From: Protopterus annectens
Lineage: Eukaryota; Chordata; Ceratodontiformes; Protopteridae
Assembly: GCF_019279795.1 (NCBI RefSeq)
Contig: NC_056738.1
Coordinates: forward strand, 474,915,287-474,979,286
Length of the DNA: 64,000 nt
Direction of reading: 5' to 3'
A model generated the notes under the pieces. The model was not told where the DNA came from. It did not search any database and worked only from the letters and a program-made list of their open reading frames with translations. This document shows positions 36,591 to 48,359 of the stretch, piece after piece. Made by a program: the position numbers and the translations under genes. The stretch's first letter is position 1. Every line of letters starts with the position of its first letter.

Positions 36591-37514
36591 TTCACCTGTC
36601 AGCTAAGCTAGTTCTCCTTGATTACCTTCCAACTGCTGTTTTCCCTTCCCATTGCCTCCCTGTTTAAGTCCATGTGTGCGCCACGCAAATGGAGTGCTCA
36701 AATGTGCACAGAGCTGTTTTTTCCTAGTTTAACTTACTTTTTCTTCCTGTATAACCCAGTGCATGGCACGCACACCCGCCTACACTTTGTAAAGAGTGCT
36801 AGGCAGGTTTAGACACACCCCTAGCTTAGCTGTGCTAAGCTAGGAGCAGTCCCAAGCCACAGGGCTCCAATCCACTTACAGTATATGCCTGACACCCCTC
36901 CATGATGTCACCTATATCCTAGTCTTGCACCCCGCTATTTATACTCTTACACTCTTGGGACCTGCTTCACACCCTGGGGAAATCTGGGATCCACTAGCCT
37001 TTCCCTCATTTGCATAGGATTGCCTGCTAATGTATAGTTACATGTCCCACACTGAGACTCCCCCCTTAGCAACCATTACTCACTGGCCAGGTTGTCTTCT
37101 GCCTGGCATTGACTTGCATGGCAGAATACTGATTTTAGTTAGAATGCTTATTTTAGGTTTATTTTATTCTTTTCCCTCCAGTCCCTTTTGCGTGCCGCTG
37201 CCCTATGCTTAAACAGGCGAGATCGGTGAAAAAAAAATAAAAGTTGTTTATTTTATTTTTAAACAGTTTGCAATGCCAATGGCCTTTGACTTGGCCATTG
37301 GCATGCTTCCTCAATGATATGCAGCCTTTATTTGGAGCTGTCATAGCTCCGTTTTGCAGATTGCAGAAATGTACACGGTTACTAACCGAGTACATTTATG
37401 CACGCTGCACTCATCCTGCACGGACAGCTTCCAGCTTCCTGGATCACATATTACCCTCATTTGCATGTTTTTCACCTGAAAATGAGGGTAATTTGCATAC
37501 AGGAGCTCAGTCCG

Positions 37515-37650
37515 TGCAGGATTAGTCTAAGAGCTCACGTGCACATCCCGGGAGCTCATTCCTGGATCGCACGCCAGCCATATTGCTGAAAATAGCTCTT
37601 TGACTAATCCTGCATGTTCTATAGGGCTTTGTAAATACAGGGGTTTATCT
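37515..37650. repeat. Candidate right terminal inverted repeat with subterminal hairpin
   Basis: TGCAGGATTAGTCTAAGAGCT (37515-37535) pairs with AGCTCTTTGACTAATCCTGCA (37594-37614). The outer part, GTAAATACAGGGG, mirrors the left end. Confidence 0.55.
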
Positions 37651-39100
37651 TTTACTAGACTCAGATCATTTGCTGAAATGCAGATATTTCAAAAACTGCA
37701 GTTTTGCTTGACTGGTAGACAGGTATCTATTTGTGAGTCTCAAAATTGCAAAGGAAAAAAAAACTTAAGCAGACATGATTTTAAGTTGGAAAAGTCAGCC
37801 ATAAGCTTGCATGTATGGTTCATTAATTCTACAGAGAAATAAATAATTTGTTGCTAGGCAAAAATATATCCTCAGGAACATGTACCATGCTTACTTGTAC
37901 AGGTTTTCATAAAGATTTTTAAGAAATGTTGCAGTCTGCTTTATCATACTGTTCTTGATTGTGCAGGCTGGTGGTGTACTATGTTTTCTACCTTTTTTAG
38001 TAACTACCTAATTTACATAAATTGATGGTTAAATAATGCATAAATGAAATAAAGCATGGCTAGTTTCTAGAAGGACCAGGAAAGACTAGTGTTGATAGCC
38101 AATGGCTTATAGCTAGGACTCCATGAAAAAGTACACCATTCTTAGAAATGAGAGATGAGGAGCTTATGGGTAGGAAATCTATGCACAGAGTTATAATGTT
38201 AGAAAGTGATCTTTTGACTGCCTAAAAGAATTCTAAAATTATATTACCAAGAGTAGAATTACCTTAGAAGAGAGTTAGAAGCCTTAGAAAGATTTTAAGT
38301 CCTTTGCTGACAGAGGTCACCTCTATGAAGAATAAGACATGGCTGTCATATTACTGAGGTTCTTTCTGAGTGATGTATTCAGCTCTAAAGTTGTTCTTCA
38401 TTGGGCATAGCTAGAAAGCTGAAAACATATGTGGATGGGAAATGCAAATATACAAAAATAAAAAAATGAAAATCTCCTTCAAAAATAAGAAATACAAGTG
38501 TCTTCTAGAAAAACTCCAGGAAGAAAAAAAATGAGCTAAGTGTTGGGTAATATAAATCATCTAAAAAAATTCTGATTTAAACTTTTAGAAGGAACATTTA
38601 ATGGAAAATGCTTTTTGTAGGATACCCTTACTCACCCTCTGAGAAAATTCATTAGTTTCTTGTTAAACTAGCTACTACTTTTTCTCCAAGACTGGTTGAA
38701 TTTTGGGTTAAACCAATGACTTCTTTCTTGACAAAAGTGTATATATATGCCATACTCCCACTTGTGTTACAGGACCACTACCCTTTTTAAACAGCAACAT
38801 ATCTTATTTGTAACTCCTTTCATAATGTTCCTTCAAAAGAACTATTATGTAACGAAGGTTTGCTCTGAAAACACAACTGAAGTTTCTACATTCAGAAAAC
38901 TGCAGAAAAATGTTAAAAACATATCACATAGCTTAAAATTAACATGAAGGAAATTTGTCACAGTAAATGGTAAAGACATCACAGATATACTGAGAAATGG
39001 ATGGTTTTGAAGGCCAGAACTTGTCTTGAAAAGAAGGTTATCCTGCTACTAACACTGTTGTGATATATTACATAAAGTAGGAGCCTAGCTTGTCTGTGAA
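37651..39100. other. Intron DNA, no feature seen
   Basis: AT-rich sequence resembling the other collagen introns. No repeat or exon recognised. Confidence 0.6.
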
Positions 39101-39119
39101 ATACTAGTGATTGACCCTA

Positions 39120-39245
39120 ATTTGCACAATCAGTAGTGTATCACTGCTGGGCTTTTCTCCAGAAAATCAAATCTTCAGTGTATTAGGGATTTCTGCTGTG
39201 GTGACTCCTAACTGGGATAAGCTGAAAGGAGATGATGAGTGTATT
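39120..39245 (+). repeat. Decayed SINE or RTE tail
   Basis: CTGCTGTGGTGACTCCTAAC then TGGGATAAGCTGAAAGGAGATGATGAG matches the tail of the SINE at 22640 with about 80% agreement by eye; the head is not recognisable. Confidence 0.5.
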
Positions 39246-40097
39246 AGGGATTTCCTGTTTTCCCATTATTCCTTGGCTCCATAGTTGGTAGATTTATGTA
39301 TAGGGGTATGAAATTTGAAGGGGGTTAAGTATTTTGTGTTGTTCATACTTTTGTGAGGTGAGCACAAATTAGTCATTAACGTCTTAGGAAGGCAGCAAGA
39401 ATGTCATTGCAACTCAGTTGTGCATAAAATGGAAAAGTATGTAAGAAACAGAAGAATATCTAAGTGAAGATTGATGTTAAATGGGTAAACTAGACAGATA
39501 TATATGCCTTCACCTTTACATTTGCTTTTATGGTGAGGTGTGCTGCTGTTCCTTAATGCACAGCCAGTAGTTGTAAATGAATGCATTCTGATGATATCCA
39601 TGCAAACTGCAAGTGCCCTTCAGTACTTTATTACGTCTTTGGAACACTACTCCTATGTTTATAGTCAGAAAGCTAAAGTAAACAGTCTAAGAATTTGTGA
39701 TAATGAAAAAAATGGAGAATATAACTATTCTGAACTACGTGCTATTCTGCACATTTCCAAAATACCTATTTCTACATTTTCCAAACTGTACCGAGCAGTT
39801 TGTTAATAGACATTATTTCAGAATTGTAATGGACATTATATATATTATCTGATTTATTTAATGTGGCTGTGCCACTTTGTTGTACAACTAGACTAGAATA
39901 GTTAGCATAGACAGTTACTGTAAAGCCAGAGTTAGATATAAGTTGTTTGACTGTAACATCGGTGATATCTGTTTGGGGGTCTTATAGGTTCATAGGTTCA
40001 TAGGTTTATACTAGGCTATCTGCCCTAAGGCATTTATAAGCCTAGCCCAAAGTTTTGTGGCTTACGCCACCCCTTATGTTAAAAAATATTGTGCCCA

Positions 40098-41780
40098 TTA
40101 GTTTGTTTTGCCTCTGTCCAGCAGTGACACAGAGATGATTCCCGGGGTAAACCTACGATCTCCCATCCACCGCTCAAGATTTCTCTTGAACAGAGCCAGC
40201 GAGGTGCTCTGCCTCACATGGACCGGGATTTTATTCCACAGCATAGGGAGTCTCTGAGTGACAAATCTATCCCTCCAGCATGTCTTATTTATATCCGTGC
40301 TAAGGTTTAAGTCACTTGCTCTAGTGGATCTGGTAGATTTGGATTTTTTGAGGTGGAACATGTCCATTAATTCCGGGTTGGACATGGCCTTGTATGTCAG
40401 GCACAGGTCACCTCTGAGCAGACGGTATGCGACTGAATAGAGCTGTAGTTTCTTCAGTCTGGCAGCATATGATAGATTTTGGAATCCCTTTATCCTTTTG
40501 GTGAGGAACTTTTGGGGTCTCTCCAATTGCTGCAGGTGTTGGGTGAGATACATCCCGAATGGGGCATTGTACTCGATCATTGGTCTGATAAGTGAAGAGT
40601 ACAGGAGAACAATGACCTCACTTGATCTGGATGTGAATCCCTTCATGATCAGGTGGGCAATGTAGAAGGTCTTTCTAACCACTTTAGCAATGTGAGTGTC
40701 AAAAGAAAGGCCACTGTCAACCTGGGTACCCAGGTCCCTGATAACCTCTTCTGTGCTTAGTGGATTTCCACCTATATGGTAGCTTGGGGTTACCTTGATT
40801 TTCCCGAAGGGTATGACTATACATTGTTTGGCATTTAACTTCAGGCCATGGCTCTGGCACCAGCTATCAGTTTCCGTGAGACCCCTCTGAAGGATATCTG
40901 TGTCCGATGTACTTTCCACTATGGTGCCCAGTTTGCAGTCATCTGCAAACTTTGTCAGCCATAGTCCTCCTATGTTTGCCTGTACTTCTGAGAAGTAGAT
41001 GCCGAACAACAGGGGGCCAAGGACTGAGCCCTGTGGGACACCACTTGTGACCGGCTTGGAGTCTGACATGGTGCCAGCAATTCTGACCCTGTGGGTTATG
41101 TCCTTTAGCCAGTTTGCAACCCATCTTGTGACATATGGGTTTACATTTAAGCTGATAAGTTTCTCTATAATACCTGAGTGGGGTATTGTGTCAAAGCTTT
41201 GCAAGGTCAAGGTAGGCTGTATGGACTGCCTTTCCCTCATCAATGGCCTTGGTGACTGTTTCGAAGAAGTCGACCAAGTTCAAAAGGCATGATCTGCCCT
41301 TGACAAAGCCAAACTGGGTCGGGTCCAATGTCTGCAAGTCCCCTATGTCTTTGTTTATGAGTTCCATTATGATCCTCTCCATAGCTTTGCAGACCAGGCT
41401 TGTTAAGCTTATGGGGCGTAACTACCAGGGTCCGTAGAGGCACCGCCTTTGTGGAGTGGGACCACAGTTGCCATACACCACTCCTTGGGCACGTATCCTG
41501 TGGTAAGGCTAAGATTAAACAGCTGCCTTATGTGCGGGTTTAGTTCCTCATTGAGTTCATGTAGCACACAGCCGGGGACACCATCCGGTCCCATTGATGC
41601 TGTGTTTTAGCTTTAGAGAGAGCAGCTTTTACCTGCACATTTGAGATGTCTGGGAGGCTACACTCCGCTGGGATAGTTATCTCTTCTTTTGGGGAGAGGG
41701 GTGAAGTTTGCACTGAACCTGTCCGCCAGTATGTTGGCAATGTCTGTGGGTTCAGTGATTTTTGTATCATTTTGGACTAA
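40098..41780 (-). pseudogene. CR1 ORF2, reverse transcriptase domain
   Basis: Blocks in order on the minus strand: GPDGVPGCVLHELNEEL, PKEWCMATVVPLHKGG, TQFGFVKGRSCLLNLVDFFE, AYLDLAKLFDTIPH (motif A, split by a frameshift near 41235), SGVPQGSVLGPLLFGIYFSE (motif B), LTKFADDCKLG (motif C FADD), then LGTQVDSGLSFDTHI, IEYNAPFGMYL, LLRGDLCLTYKAM and the C-terminal WNKIPVHVRQS..LFKRNLERWM. Three frameshifts separate the blocks. The long terminal 381-codon frame is still open, so decay is moderate. Confidence 0.88.
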
Positions 41781-42239
41781 TTCTGAGCATATCTGGGAGA
41801 TTCCACCCAGGTTTCTAACATAGCTGAAGAAGGCCTTATGATTGTCTTTTGAATCTATGGCAATTTTTCTCTCAAAGTTGGCCTTGGATGATTTTATGAG
41901 TGCTCGTATTTTTTACTAATAATGATCAAGGGTGTCTTCTCTTTTATGGATTTTGCTCTATCATGTAACAGCTTTCTCCTCTTATTGTAAAGTTTGTTTA
42001 TGGCTGGGGTCCACCAGACTGGACGTTTGCCCTTGGTGGAAAGAGTCTTGGTTTTATTAGGGATTGCCTGATCCATGCAGTCCTGGAGGTGTTCGTAGAA
42101 GGCATTTGTAAGGGCTTCCGCAGCTTGGGTTGTGGTTTCCACTGGCTCGGGGCCTTGAAGGATACCACACCAGACTTGAGTAGTGTGAAGTTTGCTTTAG
42201 AAAAGTTCTTCACTGTGGTCTTTTTGTTTGGGGTGGGGC

Positions 42240-42890
42240 GGGATGTGAATTTCCAGTGAGATTAGTTTATGATCTGATCTCACCAATGAGGGATATACTT
42301 CCGGTGTGGAGCATTTTGTCCCCATGTTTGTGATGATGAGATCTAGTATATTTTCTCCTCTTGTGGGAACGGTGACTAGTTATTCCATGGCATTTGAATT
42401 TATGAACTCCAGGAACCTTTGGGTTAAAAAGTTGGGGCTTGAGTAATGTTCCCAGTCTATATTCGGGTAGTTGAAGTAACCCAATATAATGGTGTTTGGA
42501 GATACATTTATACCCTCCAGTGTCTTCAGGAAGGCTGTGTGGGGTTCCTGAGTTTGAGAGGGTGGCCTGTAGCATGCTACAAATTGTAGAGCAGTTTTGC
42601 CTATGGTTAATTGCACCTGGATGTTTTCCGATGCTTATGCATTGCCACCAACCTGGAGGTGTGGGTATCCTTGATGAATATGGATACACCCCTCCTTTTG
42701 TGGTGTGGTCCGGGTTTTGGGTCGGGCATGATATGAGGTAAAACCTGATAGTGCCGGGTGCTCTCAGGAGCCTTGAACCAGGTTTCAGTTACAGCACAGA
42801 CATCGATGTTCTCCATACTGAGAAGGGCCTCGAGTGCATGCATTTTGAGATTTAGACTTCTGGCATTGAGCAGCATTACCCTTAGTTTCT
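42240..42890 (-). pseudogene. CR1 ORF2, APE-type endonuclease domain
   Basis: Two minus-strand frames joined by shifts: LLNARSLNLKMHALEALLSM, ENIDVCAVTETWF (conserved ETW), GVSIFIKD, then FVACYRPPSQTQEPHTAFL and ILGYFNYPNIDW, the last being the GDFN block with Asp replaced by Tyr. The enzyme nicks chromosomal DNA for target-primed reverse transcription. A stop follows NSNAME, and the segment continues to a degraded SDH block near 42270. Confidence 0.78.
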
Positions 42891-42929
42891 TCCCATTTTT
42901 GTTTTCTAGGGTGGTAGGTTTAGAATTTG

Positions 42930-43765
42930 AGCCTTGCCTAAAAAGGCACTATGGGGTGGCAAGAGCCTTAGCCAATATCCGAATCCCAGGGTGACAGGTG
43001 CAAGCCGTCTCTTGAAGCAGCGTGGCTTGTCAAGCATGTCATCCCAGGCAGACAGACACTGGATCCCCTTTGAATGACACCAGAAATTAAGCCAATTGTT
43101 AAAGCTGATCATCTTGTCTCTATGTTGTGGCATCATTCTTGGTGAAGGAAGGATACTGCTCAGGGTCAGGGTCATACCTGCCTGGGCTACATAATCAGAG
43201 AGCTCCTCTATGTCTCTTTTCATGTAGTCCAGGGAGTGCGTCTCGATCGTTCACACCAGCATGGACAATGACTGTGTCATATTTGTACTTGCTGTGGAGT
43301 GACCTGAGTGCTTGTGTTATGTGGCGGATTCTAACGCCCGATAGGCAGTTTACTGTGACCCTCTCCTTATTCAGCCTGGTGAGTGGGACGTCAGTGTGTC
43401 TGACTATGTAGTCATCTATGACAAGTATGTTTGGTATTGTATTTGGCCTTAAGGGCTGTGACTGCTTTGCACACTGATTTTGTGGTTTATGTGTTGCCTG
43501 TGGTGTGTCATGAGGTGGCAGTTGCTTGGGTGTCTGCTTTGGAGGCCTCTGCTGTTTAGGTAAATTTTTGCTCAGAGCCTCCGAGTATGTCTTAGTGTGT
43601 TTATGTGTTTGATTCATTGTTGTGATAGCTTTATGTGAGACTGGTTTTGTGGTGTGTGTAGTTGCCTTCTCCTCCTGTCTGGTCTTGCCAGTCCTGAGTT
43701 GAGAGAGCTCAGCCTCCAGTCTGGCCAAATAGCTGCATCTCTCGCAAGTATTTGTGTTATGTGGG
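42930..43765 (-). pseudogene. CR1 ORF1, esterase-like (SGNH) protein
   Basis: The N-terminus has a CERC motif and a coiled coil (CSYLARLEAELSQL), then a Thr/Gln/Pro-rich linker. The hydrolase-like part starts ILVIDDYIVRHTDVPL; the usual nucleophile motif GDSIV here reads DDYIV, so Ser is lost. TVIVHAGVND follows, with the conserved Asn block. After a frameshift near 43225 it continues with LTLSSILPSP, and near 43000 the last block DGLHLSP..G is recoverable only by another shift. ORF1 proteins of CR1 bind RNA and some have esterase activity (family knowledge). The loss of the nucleophile suggests no activity. Confidence 0.75.
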
Positions 43766-45550
43766 AGGAGTCTTAATGGAGAAATGATAGGGATCCAAAT
43801 AGAGAGATGATAAAATCAGCAAGAAAAGTAGAGTATTATTGCTGGAACTAAATTCATCCTTAAGTCTTGGTGAGTACTTTCATGTGGTGGACCCTGTTTT
43901 CAGGAAATCTCACCAAAATGATATTGATATATAGACTGCATTTTATATAGTATATATCATAGAGAGAGATAGCCTAAAAAATAAAAAAGATAGCTGGGTG
44001 TAAAAGTCCCAGAATAAAAAAGTGTCCAATCCTAGTATGCATACTGGAAAAAATGGCAGTGTGTAGAATTCTCATGACATGGAAACATTCCTGCAATAAG
44101 ATTAGGCCAGGTTTGGGGGGGGTGCCCCCCTAGTGTAGAAGGAAGTAATAGTTCTGACAAAAACTGGCAGTCCAAAAAAGAGCCATAAAGGTGATAGAGT
44201 GGACTATTGAGGATAAGGAAGAAATTATATATTGTTACTAGAATGCAAGAGGCCTATCATTTCCTGATAGAAGATATTCAAAAATACTGAGAAAGAAATT
44301 AGAGGAAAGAAAAATACTTGCACAAAAAAACTGTGAAAAGCTTCAAATACAAATTTGTGTTCATTAATATAACATATCCATGAAAAACATTACATGGAAA
44401 AAGAAACTTTGGGCTACTTGAAAAAGAAGCGACATAGAAATTGTGAAAATGTAAAGAACAAAACCTAGACATTTGAAAGGTACAAACAAATATGGACATG
44501 GGAAAGAAAGAGATGTCTAATATGGTGCAATATTTATGCAAATGAGAAAGTCAAACTAATCAATACAAAAAAAAGAAAAAAGAAGTATAGGCAAAGGCAC
44601 CCTGACATGAGAAATTTTACAAGACAAAAATTAAGATCACACAGGGGAATATAGAACAGAAGATTAGTAAAGTAGAAGTTAAATAGAAGCTGAAGTTACG
44701 GAAAACCTGTAAAGTGAAGCACTTAGTGTAGAAAGTCTAATACAGATTATACCACAGCATGATGGAACAATGAACCTCCAGATTAAGGAGAAACAGGTGG
44801 TGAAGGAGACATCTGAAGAAGAAATAAGGACTTGGGAAAGAAAAATATCTTTAAAATTGTGCAAAACTAATCAATACAAAAAAAATAGATTACCTGCAAA
44901 GTGTAGCAAACCCAACTTGGGTACTGTCACAGCATGATGGAACAATGAGTTCCAAAATTAGATAGAAACAGGTGGAATGGGAAGCATATGATCACTTGTC
45001 ATGTGATGGTGGTCTGTCTGAAGCCTTCAGTGGGAAACCAGTACAAAAGTTCAGTTGAAGTTGCACAGCAAGGGAAGGAGCAGGAACCAGTGGCAAATCT
45101 GTTGGTCAAGGTTGTGGAGTGATAGGCCAGTGAGTTGCCATATGAAAGAACAACAGATGATGCAGTTGAAGAGGATATATCCCAGGAAAATGTTATGGAA
45201 CTTTCTGTAGAATGCCACCATGAAACAGTGAGCAAAGAATGTGCCCTTTGTTTAGAAGAAAATGAGCTAAGGGAAGAGTTACTTGATTTAACAGAGATGG
45301 AGAGACATATTAAGATTGATGAAGGACATAGATTTAAAATATTAGAAGTGTGATAAAACAGATGAACAGTGTAATCAAGATTAGCAGAAATTCATGTAAT
45401 TACCATGCAGCTAAACTGATAACAGATAAGACTTACCACAAAAGCACATTGCGATAAGGGAAAGGAAAGAAGAATCCAAATGCTATCAAGAAAGCATTGA
45501 ATAGAGAAAGCTATAAAGTAATTAAGACAAGAAGTGTCACTGTTAGTACC

Positions 45551-45868
45551 ATACCTCTCAACCTCTTAGAGCAAGAAATCTGGACAAACCCAAAATAAAA
45601 GTGGGACAAAGGCCCAAAAATAGGGACAATTTTTAAATATTGCTTTTACTGACTTAGAAAGTTGATAGAATAACAGGTTTTGCATTAGTATGAATTTTAT
45701 GAAGGGTATGAAGCCTGAAACTCAAATGTCTGTCCTTATTTTCTAACTTTAATTTTTAATGATTTGCCACTAATATGCCAGAAAACTACAATTTTATGAA
45801 TAACAGAGCAAAAATATAAAGCAAAAATCTGGACATTCTGCAAAAATGTGTACAATTGAGAGATGTGG
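45551..45868. mobile_element. hAT-like MITE inside the R2/R4-like LINE
   Basis: Left end CCATACCTCTCAACCTCTTA and right end ACAATTGAGAGATGTGGC form an imperfect inverted repeat. Ends of the form CTCTCAAC are common in hAT-type MITEs I recall. The body has TGGGACAAAGGCCCAAAAAT. A clear 8-bp target duplication was not found. Confidence 0.45.
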
Positions 45869-46299
45869 CACAGTATAGATGAGGAAATATATCAAAAAAA
45901 TACTTAAAGATAGATGTGATAAATCAATGTGCAGTATCAGAACAGACCAGGATCTATCATACAGTACTTCAAGTTATAAACTAATGATATCAGCTCTGGC
46001 AGAAAAACAGGAAAAGTACAAAAGAAACAATTTATTGATGACCCAAAAAGTTTTATAGAGATGTGGGAAACAAAGCAAAAGGAAGAGAACCACCACAATA
46101 ACGAAAAAGAAAAAGAAAAAAAAGTAGAATCACAAATAGACACGTTTTGGAGAAATATCTGTGAAGACCCCATGAAACATTAGAAGCAGTAAAATAAACA
46201 GTAAGTTCTTCAAATGTATTGGATATGAAATGGGATGAAGTAATGGCCAGAGAAATTGACACAAAATTAAGAAAAGCTTCTAAATGGAAAACCCCAGGT

Positions 46300-47324
46300 A
46301 CCCCTTCTTAAGAGTGAACCTGCAAGCTATCATAAAAACTATAGACCAATACCTTGCCTTCCGACAATGTACAAACTATAGACTGGAACTGATATAGACA
46401 GAGTTTATAGTCATTTAGAAGAAAACTTGGTCATGGCAATAGAATAAAAGGGTAACAAAAAAAGTCATATGGAACAAAGGATGATTTGTTGCTAAATAAA
46501 GTCATAATGGAGAATTATAAAAAGGGGAAGAGCCTAAGTAAGGTATGGATAGATTACAAAAATGCATTTGACAGCATCCCACATTCATGGATAAAGGAGT
46601 GCTTACAGATGTATAAAATGTACCCTACATTGACCATGAAGCAGTGGCAAACCACTTCACAGCTAAGCCATGATAAGTTATCTCAGGTATAAAAATTCAA
46701 AAGGGGATATTCTATGGGTGATTTTTGCTACAGTTGCTCTTTTGTCTTGCCCTTAACCAATTAAGCTGCCTACTTAACAGATTAAGTCATGCTTACAATT
46801 TGCCTCCCATTAAACAATCAAGTGTAAATACTTCTAATTTACTTTTTGTGGATGACTTAAAACTGCATACTTTACCAGAAGAAGAGTTGAAAGCACAACT
46901 GCAAGTGTTTAAAACTTTCTCAGATGATATAAGAATGGCTTTTGATCTTGATAAGTGTGCAAAAACAATGTTTAAAGCAGGACAGCTGCAACACCAAGAT
47001 AACATCAGTCTGGGACAGGAATGTGATATAAATGAATTTGAGCAGGAAGGAGTGTATAAATATTTGGGAATTGATGAAAGCTCAACAATAAAACATGAAC
47101 AAATGCAAATAAAACTCGGTAAGGAATATTTTAGAAAACTAAAATTAATACTGAAAACAGCCCTGACATCTAAGAACAAAGTCCAAGCTATAAAGCAACA
47201 GGTTTGGGATGATTGGCCCCAAAATATACTGGATCAGATGAGCAGAAAACTAGAAAAAATGTTTGATTTATCAAATGTATACAAAGATTATAAATTCCTC
47301 GTTCTGAAGTATAGACCTCCTTGA
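46300..47324 (+). pseudogene. R2/R4-like LINE reverse transcriptase
   Basis: Broken frames give YRPIPCLPTMYKL, LEENLVMAIE, DDLLLNKVIMENYKKGKSLS, then motif A VWIDYKNAFDSIPHSWI, LLFCLALNQLS after a disrupted motif B (the expected QGD..SP is missing at about 46700), and motif C as LLFVDDLKLHT (VDD). Downstream, FSDDIRMAFDLDKCAKTMF, YKYLGIDES and EYFRKLKLILKTALTSKNK match the thumb region. The first 67-codon open frame and the next are separated by a stop or shift near 46692-46725. Confidence 0.7.
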
Positions 47325-47507
47325 AATTGATTACATGTGTAGATCTGCAATTGTAGGACTGCATACGTATCTGCTGACCTCACCAAATCCAAACATAGTG
47401 ACAGTTTTTAAAATATAAGGAGAAGTCTAAAATGACTTCCCTGCTTAGTTTAGCAGAAGCAGATCGATGTCAAGCGAGAATGGAAATCAAATCCGAAGTA
47501 GACAAAA

Positions 47508-48190
47508 ATGGTAGCAACTGAATGTGCCAAAAATCAAAAGAAAGAATATAAGGAGAAGGATCAGATCAGAAGGCAAGAAATGTGGAAAAGGCATAAATAT
47601 AGTGGGAAGTACAGAAAACTCCTGAAACAACCACATATCTATCAAGATTTGACACAGGAATGGTTAAGGAGAGGTGAATTGAAAACAAAAGATGAAAGGT
47701 TAATATTGGCACCCAGGATAGTGGGCTACATACACATTGCTTTACAAAGTCCATTGAACATGTGGGAAAAACAGAACTGGAAACAGTTGCACATCTGTGA
47801 TGCTTTCATGGCACAGAGTATGTATACTGAAAGGCATAATAATGTGGTAAGAGTGTTGCACTGAGTATTGTACAAATATCACAATATTGAAGTAGCTGAG
47901 AAGCACTGGAAAAATGAGTCACAAAGCACTATACAGAATGATGAAGTTTACATCACATAGGACCACCCTTTACCAACAGTTTAAAAATAGATGCTAGAAA
48001 ACACAATAATACAAAAGCAGCACTGATCATTGAAATTGCTACACCCAGTGATTACAATGTCTTAAGTCCAGAGAGACACAGTCATAAATTATCCAGGACT
48101 TGCAGGCAGAATGACAGCAATGTGGAAGGAGGGTATCCAGACAGTTCCAATAGTAGTAGGAGTAATGCATCTCATGGAAAAAGAATTTGT
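47508..48190 (+). pseudogene. R2/R4-like LINE C-terminal region with REL-like nuclease
   Basis: First frame: QEWLRRGELKTKDERLILAP, matching the WL..G.L...E..I.A block of this LINE group, then RHNNVVRVLH. Past an apparent stop at 47862 the frame resumes with nuclease-like EIATPSDYNV (the usual form is DV..PSD.N) and, after another shift, MWKEGIQTVPIVVGVM. The PSD and VPIVVG blocks support a restriction-like nuclease. Catalytic residues cannot be judged because of the decay. Confidence 0.55.
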
Positions 48191-48194
48191 TGGG

Positions 48195-48353
48195 TGGGCA
48201 TTCGAAAGACATGTGTAAATGGGCGTGCCTTTGTTGAAGGTTGAACATCGAGCTGGCACCTCGACGTTCGTGAAAATCTACTGCCAATCATTAGCAGACT
48301 GGAGTTCCGCTGTGGCGACCCCTAACCGGGAAAAGCCGAAAGACAACAACATT
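48195..48353 (+). mobile_element. tRNA-derived SINE, copy 2 (body and tail)
   Basis: AAATGGGCGTGCCTTTGTTG, CTGCCAATCATTAGCAGACT and CGACCCCTAACCGGGAAAAG align base for base with the SINE at 22740-22865. The tRNA head is missing. Confidence 0.75.
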
Positions 48354-48359
48354 TAGATA

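Larger units (their letters stand above)
25290..37650. mobile_element. Large Harbinger-associated block, boundaries provisional
   Basis: Near the left edge is CCCCCGGATTTACTAATCTG then CATGCAGGACTA. The reverse complement of the right edge reads CCCCTGTATTTACAAAGCCC then CATGCAGGATTA. These similar inverted ends enclose a HARBI1-like transposase relic and about 9 kb of CA/TG-rich DNA. A single 12-kb Harbinger element would be far longer than the usual 3-6 kb. The alternative is a normal element plus unrelated expanded repeats, or a nest of elements. No clean 3-bp target duplication was found. Confidence 0.45.
39983..43770 (-). mobile_element. CR1-type LINE, nearly full length, mutated
   Basis: Minus strand: ORF1 with an SGNH-esterase-like domain (43760 to 42930), an APE-type endonuclease (42876 to about 42240), an RT (about 41770 to 40098), a short 3' UTR, and three copies of an 8-bp word at the 3' end (AACCTATG on the minus strand, 39983-40008). 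The esterase ORF1 and the 8-bp terminal repeat are known CR1 features. Several frameshifts and stops break both ORFs. Confidence 0.88.
45120..48190 (+). mobile_element. R2/R4-like LINE (REL-type endonuclease), decayed
   Basis: Plus-strand fragments in order: an N-terminal region (45135-45353), an RT from about 46300 to 47320, and a C-terminal nuclease-like region at 47508-48190. There is no APE endonuclease. A C-terminal restriction-like nuclease is typical of the R2/R4/NeSL group (family knowledge). At least one other repeat is inserted within it (45551-45868). The 5' boundary is uncertain; A-rich DNA from 44000 may belong to it. Confidence 0.65.

Noticed and set aside
44105..44130. G-run/C-run palindrome as a terminator or quadruplex element
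   Set aside because: Short, single and unsupported by context.
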